The notes under the pieces are model-generated. The model was not told the DNA's origin and made no database searches. It was given only the letters and a program-made list of their open reading frames with translations. 64,000 nucleotides of DNA. Source: Nocardia vinacea (GTDB lineage: Bacteria > Actinomycetota > Actinomycetes > Mycobacteriales > Mycobacteriaceae). Within the stretch, counting starts at the first letter, position 1. The number at the start of each line of letters is the position of its first letter. This document shows positions 59,453 to 64,000 of this stretch, in pieces. The position numbers were made by a program, and so were the translations under genes. Location of the stretch: positions 5,022,001 through 5,086,000 of the forward strand of contig NZ_CP109149.1 in NCBI RefSeq assembly GCF_035920345.1, written 5' to 3'.

Positions 59453-59479
59453 TGAGAGATTGTTACACTAAGTCTCTCA
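59453..59479. promoter_or_regulatory. Palindromic operator upstream of the DUF2236 gene
   Basis: TGAGAGA (59453-59459) and TCTCTCA (59473-59479) around 13 bases that include TTACACTAAG, a likely promoter element. Size and symmetry fit a TetR-type operator. It begins 59 bases before the ATG. Confidence 0.65.
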
Positions 59480-59511
59480 AGCTCTTGGATGGTTGATCAA
59501 AGGAGATCGCA

Positions 59512-60417
59512 ATGACCGCCGCCGCATTCGATGCCGATTCACGGACCGCACCGGAGCGCCGCCCGTTCGCACCGGGTACTCGAATGTGGGACGAAACCGG
59601 CCTGATCACCTTCTCCCTCACCGCCGGCTCGGCATTTCTGCTGCAGACCATGGAACCGACCATCGCCGCCGTGGTCGACGAACACTCCACCTTCCGCACC
59701 GATCCGCTCGGACGCGCGGTGCGCAGCATCGGTTCGGTGATGATGTGGATCTACGGCGGCGACGAGGCGATCGCCGAAGCGGATCGCCTGCGCAAGATGC
59801 ACGCCTCGCTCAACACCACCACCCCCGATGGTGTCCGGCACAAGGCGCTGGCCTCCGGCCCGTGGGCCTGGGTGCTGCACACCGGTACCTTCGCCTTCAC
59901 CGAGAATGCCGAATACTTCGCCCGCCGCCCGCTGACCCCGGCCGAGAAGGACGCGTACTACCAGGAAACGGTGCAGCTCATGCGCAATTTCATGGTGGCA
60001 CCCAAGGAGGTTCCGGCGAACTACACCGAATTCGAGAAGTTTTTCACGGATATGGTGGAGAACCACCTGCAGGAGACCGGCACCGCGCACGATTACCTGC
60101 GGGTGATCCGGTCGATCGCGCCGCCCGAGCAATTGCCGCGTGCATTGCGCCCGGCCTGGAAGCGCATGGTCGCACCGGTCGGTCGGCTGCAGTATTTCGT
60201 AACCGTCGGCACCACCCCGGAGGCGGCCCGGCGCAAGCTCGGCCTGACGTGGTCGGAGTCCGATGAGCGCAAGCTGAAGGCGTTGGGCTGGTTCATCGCT
60301 CGCACGGTGCCGCTGCTGCCGGAGCGGGTGCGCTACTTCCCGATCGCATACGAGGCGCGGCGGCTCGCGCGCGATCGCGCGCGGCTGCGCAAGGTCATCA
60401 ATTTGCGTCCCATGTGA
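59512..60417 (+). CDS. DUF2236 / MpaB-like oxygenase
   Basis: A 301-residue protein with aaaggag before ATG. Family pattern: FLLQTMEPTIAAVVDEHSTF, PLGRAVRSIGSVMMWIYGGD, RKMHASLNTTTPDGVRHKAL (H-containing loop), PWAWVLHTGTFAF with the conserved His. The family includes the rubber-cleaving latex-clearing protein (Lcp), where such His residues bind heme b, and MpaB of mycophenolic acid synthesis. Likely a heme-dependent oxygenase acting on a lipophilic substrate. Controlled through the palindrome at 59453; the regulator is not adjacent. Confidence 0.88.
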   Translation: MTAAAFDADSRTAPERRPFAPGTRMWDETGLITFSLTAGSAFLLQTMEPTIAAVVDEHSTFRTDPLGRAVRSIGSVMMWIYGGDEAIAEADRLRKMHASLNTTTPDGVRHKALASGPWAWVLHTGTFAFTENAEYFARRPLTPAEKDAYYQETVQLMRNFMVAPKEVPANYTEFEKFFTDMVENHLQETGTAHDYLRVIRSIAPPEQLPRALRPAWKRMVAPVGRLQYFVTVGTTPEAARRKLGLTWSESDERKLKALGWFIARTVPLLPERVRYFPIAYEARRLARDRARLRKVINLRPM

Positions 60418-60434
60418 CGCCTCGCGCGCGTTCA

Positions 60435-60468
60435 CGGCCCGCGGTTGCCGCTCCGGCACCGCGGGCCG
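60435..60468 (+). terminator. Terminator of the DUF2236 gene
   Basis: CGGCCCGCGGT (60435-60445) pairs with ACCGCGGGCCG (60458-60468), with inner GCCG/CGGC extending the stem. The rest of the gap to 60736 holds no gene, only the promoter region of arsC. Confidence 0.75.
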
Positions 60469-60736
60469 CGTCGTATCCAGGCAAAATGCCGATTTCCTGA
60501 CCGACCGGTTTCTTCTTGATTCATATCCCGCGTGCGGCAACAACTCTCGAGCGACGGGCCTCGAGATGCCTTGGCGGACAAAGTCGCCCCCTCGTCGCGA
60601 AACATATTCCACCCGTCCTGGTATACGTATCACGCACCCTGCGACGCAGCCCCGGTGCAGCCGCCCGACAATCCCGACATTGCGCCCAGAACCACGGCAC
60701 AGCTCCGATTCACCAGCCTGAAAGGTATTCCCGCAC

Positions 60737-61150
60737 ATGGCTCACAAGCCCAGCGTGCTGTTCGTCTGTGTCCACAATGCGGGCCGGTCGCAAATGGCCG
60801 CCGGATTCCTCGATGCGCTTGCCGGCGACCGCATCGATGCGCACACCGCCGGGAGCGCGCCCGCCGACGTCATCAATCCGGCCGCCGTAGCGGTCATGGC
60901 CGAACTCGGTATCGATATCTCGACACACGCGCCGAAGCTGCTGACCGTGGACGCGGTGGCCATGTCCGATGTCGTCGTCACCATGGGTTGCGGCGATGCG
61001 TGCCCGTTCTTCCCCGGTATCAGCTACCGCGATTGGATGCTGCCCGATGCGACCGGTGAGGACATCGTCATCGTGCGCTCGATCCGCGACCGGATCCGTA
61101 TCCTGGTGGAAAATCTGATCGCGGAACTGATCCCGGCCACCGCCTGCTGA
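60737..61150 (+). CDS. arsC: Arsenate reductase, LMW-phosphatase type (arsenate-mycothiol transferase-like)
   Basis: A 137-residue protein starting MAHKPSVLFVCVHNAGRSQM. The P-loop CVHNAGRSQMA (C11-x5-R) and the acidic segment FPGISYRDWMLPDA are those of low-molecular-weight phosphatase-type ArsC. Actinobacterial ArsC1/C2 join arsenate to mycothiol, then mycoredoxin reduces it. Cys in GCGDACPFF fits the thioredoxin-like ArsC pattern too, so the electron donor is open. No arsR or arsB gene is adjacent. Confidence 0.9.
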   Translation: MAHKPSVLFVCVHNAGRSQMAAGFLDALAGDRIDAHTAGSAPADVINPAAVAVMAELGIDISTHAPKLLTVDAVAMSDVVVTMGCGDACPFFPGISYRDWMLPDATGEDIVIVRSIRDRIRILVENLIAELIPATAC

Positions 61151-61198
61151 GTCCGATTTGTTCAAGACGCCTGCCGAAGTGCCGCATACGCTGCGGAT

Positions 61199-61588
61199 AT
61201 GACTCCACAACTCAATGTCATCGGCATTGTCGTCAGCGATATGGCCGCCTCACTCGCCTTCTACCGACGCCTGGGTCTCGAGTTCCCGGAGGCGGATGAC
61301 GGGCATATGGAGGCCCCCTTGCCCGGCGGTATGCGGCTGACGCTGGATACCGAGGCCGTGATCAAGTCGTTCCACTCCGACTGGCAGCCACCGACTTCCG
61401 CGGGGCGACTCGGCCTGGCCTTCCAGTGCGCGGACCCCGCCGAGGTCGACGCGGTCTACAGCGAACTCATCGATGCCGGATACCGCGGCGAACTGAAGCC
61501 TTGGGACGCCTTCTGGGGCCAGCGCTACGCGACGATCCTGGACCCGGATGGCAGTAGCGTCGATCTGTACGCCCCGCTGTCGGATTGA
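61199..61588 (+). CDS. VOC-family (glyoxalase/dioxygenase superfamily) protein
   Basis: A 129-residue protein of two beta-alpha-beta-beta-beta modules: VIGIVVSDMAASLAFYRRLG and FQCADPAEVDAVYSELIDAG, ending WGQRYATILDPDGSSVDLYA. The E or H metal ligands of glyoxalase I are only partly visible (Asp at the last strand), so it may be a binding or resistance protein rather than an enzyme. Convergent with the AraC gene 7 bases away. Confidence 0.88.
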   Translation: MTPQLNVIGIVVSDMAASLAFYRRLGLEFPEADDGHMEAPLPGGMRLTLDTEAVIKSFHSDWQPPTSAGRLGLAFQCADPAEVDAVYSELIDAGYRGELKPWDAFWGQRYATILDPDGSSVDLYAPLSD

Positions 61589-61595
61589 GCCGTCG

Positions 61596-62306
61596 CTAGG
61601 AGCGGGTGAGCAATTCGCTCAACGGCATGCCGGCCAGTTCGCGCACATCGCGCGCGAGGTGGGCCTGATCGGCGAATCCGGTGCGAAATGCGGTGTCCGC
61701 GAGCGGTACTCCGCTGCGGGCGACCGCGAGCGCCCGCTGCAGCCGCAGGATTCGCGCCAATGTTTTGGGCCCGTAGCCGAAGGCCGCGAGCGAGCGTCGG
61801 TGCAACACCCGCGCACCGAGCCCCGCGGCCTCGGCCGTCGCCGCGACCGACCATCCGGCGTCCAGCGCATCGACGATTCGCCGCAATACCGGGTCGGGCG
61901 GTTCGGTGTCGTTGGCCCGCCGCATTGCGATCGCCTCCAATGCGGCGGTCTGATCCGCTGCCGTCCCGACCTCTTCCGCGAGCCGCCGAGCCGCCGCCGC
62001 GGGCCACACATCCGCCAACTCGACCCGTTTATCGCGCAATTCGTGCGCGGGCACCCCGAGCAGTGCGGGCGCGCTGCCCGGTGCGAATCGAATCCCGACC
62101 CATCGAGTGCCCGTCGCACCATCGGCCATATACGCCCGGGTGTCCGGTCCAGCCACCAGCAACCTGCCATTGCTCCACAGCAGATCCATGCATCCGTCCG
62201 GCAACACCGGTACGGCCGCGGCCACGGTGACATTGGTATTCGTCCACACCACGGCACCCGGGAGCCGCGACGGCCGCTCCCGATATCCCGGCACTACCTC
62301 TGCCAC
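61596..62306 (-). CDS. AraC-family transcriptional regulator
   Basis: A 236-residue regulator. N-terminal DUF6597-like part ([40 protein letters not shown]) and a C-terminal double HTH about residues 140-236 ([51 protein letters not shown]). This subtype is common near VOC or acyl-binding genes and may control the convergent VOC gene or the hydrolase upstream. Confidence 0.88.
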   Translation of the reverse strand: MAEVVPGYRERPSRLPGAVVWTNTNVTVAAAVPVLPDGCMDLLWSNGRLLVAGPDTRAYMADGATGTRWVGIRFAPGSAPALLGVPAHELRDKRVELADVWPAAAARRLAEEVGTAADQTAALEAIAMRRANDTEPPDPVLRRIVDALDAGWSVAATAEAAGLGARVLHRRSLAAFGYGPKTLARILRLQRALAVARSGVPLADTAFRTGFADQAHLARDVRELAGMPLSELLTRS

Positions 62307-62337
62307 GAATCCGAGGCTACCCGCGCCGCCTCGCGCC

Positions 62338-63222
62338 TCAGCCGAGGAAGGTCAGCAGCCGGTCGGCCAGCCACTGCGGCCGCTCTTCCGGCACGTAGTG
62401 ACCGCAGTCCGGGATCCGTTCCAGGCGCATATCGTCGGCGTAATCGCGATAGCTGTCCGGCACGCCCTCGGAGAGCGGATCGCAGGCGCCGTTGAGGTGC
62501 AGGGTCGGCACCCGCAGCCGCATCATGCGGTAGTGCCGTGCGAAATGCGGTACCTCGTGCAACATCACATTGCGATTGAAGTCGATGGTCGCCGAATGCG
62601 CACTCGGTGTGCGCATCCGGGACAGATAGACCGCGGCCTCCGCATCGCTGAAGCGCCCCTGGTGCCGCCACGCGCGCAGACTCCGCTTTGTCAGCACCGT
62701 TTGCAGTGCTGACGAACGCCCAAGCGCGGCAAGCGCGTAGACGTGCCACGGTCTGGTGAATACCGCGGGACGCACCCCATCGATAGTCCACGGATGCACA
62801 CCGGCCAGCGCGACGAACTGGTCGAACCGCTCCGGCCAGTTCAGGCAGGCGCGATACCCCACGACCAGCCCCCAATCACGTCCGACCACCCGCGCTCGAT
62901 CCACTTCCAACCGATCCAGCAATTCGACGAGATCACGCGCCAAGCGCTCGAACGTATAGCCGTCACCGGATCCTTCGGACCACCCGAGGCCGCGGATATC
63001 CGGACATATCACCCGATACCGCTGAGCGAGCGGTGCGATCACGTGCCGCCACTCCCACCAGTGCTGTGGCCAGCCGTGCAGCAAGATGAGCGGTTCACCC
63101 GCGCCCGCCTCGGCGTAGTGGATGCGCAGGCCACCGATCTGAACGAAGTGGTGGCGCACGTCAGTCGGGATATCGGCGGAAAGTGCGGTGAGTTCGGCGG
63201 AATTCGTCAGCGATGTAGTCAC
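62338..63222 (-). CDS. Epoxide-hydrolase-like alpha/beta hydrolase
   Basis: 294 residues from GTG 63222 ([20 protein letters not shown]) after aggagag. [10 protein letters not shown] (HGxP loop), nucleophile elbow [11 protein letters not shown] with Asp, cap domain Tyr residues and the terminal DCGHYVPEE His. Fits epoxide hydrolase/haloalkane dehalogenase-type enzymes, cytoplasmic. Divergent from an HxlR regulator, with repeated TTAG elements between them, so it is likely its target. Substrate unknown. Confidence 0.88.
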   Translation of the reverse strand: MTTSLTNSAELTALSADIPTDVRHHFVQIGGLRIHYAEAGAGEPLILLHGWPQHWWEWRHVIAPLAQRYRVICPDIRGLGWSEGSGDGYTFERLARDLVELLDRLEVDRARVVGRDWGLVVGYRACLNWPERFDQFVALAGVHPWTIDGVRPAVFTRPWHVYALAALGRSSALQTVLTKRSLRAWRHQGRFSDAEAAVYLSRMRTPSAHSATIDFNRNVMLHEVPHFARHYRMMRLRVPTLHLNGACDPLSEGVPDSYRDYADDMRLERIPDCGHYVPEERPQWLADRLLTFLG

Positions 63223-63271
63223 GGGTCTCTCCTGAGTTCGACCAACCCCCGACTCGAAGCTAACATAAGAT

Positions 63272-63303
63272 TTAGAAGTAAGCACACCATGATTTCGAAC
63301 TAA
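63272..63303. promoter_or_regulatory. Candidate HxlR operator
   Basis: TTAGAAGTAA (63272-63281) and TTCGAACTAA (63294-63303), an imperfect inverted repeat between the divergent hydrolase and HxlR genes, next to the HxlR start. Confidence 0.45.
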
Positions 63304-63307
63304 GAGG

Positions 63308-63958
63308 ATGGCGATGGCGCGGCGCACCTACAACCAGTACTGCGGACTGTCCCGCAGCCTCGATCTCGTCGGCGAACGCTGGACGCTGCTGATCATCCGC
63401 GAACTCATGGCGGGCCCGAAGCGCTACACCGACCTCGCCGACGCACTCGACGGCATCGGGACCAGCCTGCTCGCCGCGCGCATCAAACAGCTCGACGACG
63501 ACGGCCTGATCAGCCGGACCACCCTGCCACCACCGGCAGCGTCGCAGGTGTACGAACTCACCTCGGCCGGTCGGGAACTCGCGGCAGCGCTTGTCCCCCT
63601 TGCCATGTGGGGCATGCGGCACCATTTCGACGAACCGCGACGGCCCGAGGAGAGCTACCGCGCCGAATGGACGCTCGTCTTCCTCGCGACACTGATCGAC
63701 CCGCCCGCCGACATGCGGGCGACGATCCAGTTCCACATCGACAGTTCCGCCGCGGCCATCGTCATCGACGACGGACGAGCCACCGTGACACCCGGTGAAC
63801 TCGGCAATGCCGATGCCACCGTCACCACCGACCTGCACACCCTCGGTCGCCTCGGCACGCGCCAACTCGATCCGGCGGATGTGGTCGACCGCGTGCACGT
63901 CACGGGCGATACCGAACTCACCTTGCGCCTACTGGGATTGGTGATCGGTCACCGATGA
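63308..63958 (+). CDS. HxlR-family regulator with extended C-terminal domain
   Basis: A 216-residue protein (MAMARRTYNQYCGLSRSLDL; ATG 63314 possible). HxlR winged HTH about residues 10-100 with Cys in QYCGL: LVGERWTLLIIRELMAGPKR, RYTDLADALDGIGTSLLAAR. Residues 115-216 resemble an SCP2-like lipid-binding fold (ATIQFHIDSSAAAIVIDDGR, then DATVTTDLHTLGRL), seen in longer HxlR proteins. It may sense a lipophilic ligand and control the divergent epoxide-hydrolase-like gene. Confidence 0.88.
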   Translation: MAMARRTYNQYCGLSRSLDLVGERWTLLIIRELMAGPKRYTDLADALDGIGTSLLAARIKQLDDDGLISRTTLPPPAASQVYELTSAGRELAAALVPLAMWGMRHHFDEPRRPEESYRAEWTLVFLATLIDPPADMRATIQFHIDSSAAAIVIDDGRATVTPGELGNADATVTTDLHTLGRLGTRQLDPADVVDRVHVTGDTELTLRLLGLVIGHR

Positions 63959-64000
63959 ATTCCCGGCAGCCGCGTCGCATCGAGCAGACCGGACCATACC

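Overview
The window is high-GC actinobacterial DNA, most likely from Nocardia or a close relative in the Nocardiaceae. The signs are the codon use, a stress sigma factor of the SigF/B/G group, a mycothiol-type arsenate reductase, a DUF222/HNH (13E12-type) gene under a LexA box, an Rpf-like protein and several leaderless or GTG starts. This is inferred from gene content; no database search was possible.

Left chromosomal part (1-24.6 kb): a GNAT-AAA fusion cut by the window edge; an SDR/DUF2867 oxidoreductase; small stress-type proteins beside a sigma factor with its own SigF-like promoter; an XRE-cupin regulator divergent from an epoxide-hydrolase-like lipoprotein that carries a foreign N-terminus; and a tight five-gene operon, SWIM zinc finger - DUF5691 - VWA - MoxR AAA ATPase - DUF5682 (9.6-16.8 kb), related to E. 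coli yehLMPQ. After about 1 kb of broken genes comes a LysR-flanked unit of a PrpF-family isomerase and an iron-type ABC importer (17.8-24.2 kb).

Central part (24,667-42,160): an integrated element of the AICE (actinomycete integrative and conjugative element) type in the 3' end of a tRNA-Ala(GGC) gene. It has a 38-bp att duplication, paired 11-bp arm-type repeats at both ends, a tyrosine integrase, an excisionase-like protein, a RepSA-like initiator with three upstream iterons and an FtsK/TraB translocase. It carries two cargo blocks. The first is AT-richer: a P-loop ATPase with a C-terminal PD-(D/E)XK nuclease plus an ApeA-like HEPN protein, probably phage defence. The second is a minus-strand operon of very small genes, including a coupled 25-codon ORF, leading to a Ddl-like ATP-grasp ligase and a C39-like cysteine peptidase. 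It lies divergent from an XRE-TPR regulator and a TrmO-family gene. This looks like a small-peptide modification or ligation system and is the best candidate here for something undescribed.

Right chromosomal part (42.2-64 kb): the SOS-controlled DUF222 nuclease, a degenerate 38-bp tandem repeat, an Rpf-like secreted lysozyme-fold protein, MFS transporters, a DsbA-like protein, a crcB-DUF190-crcB-pgm-MFS run (fluoride export plus phosphoglucomutase), a secreted lipase, an aldonolactone oxidase, a sirtuin, a DUF2236 oxygenase, arsC, a VOC protein, AraC and HxlR regulators and an epoxide-hydrolase-like enzyme. A dispersed inverted repeat lies in intergenic DNA at 54.6 and 58.5 kb.
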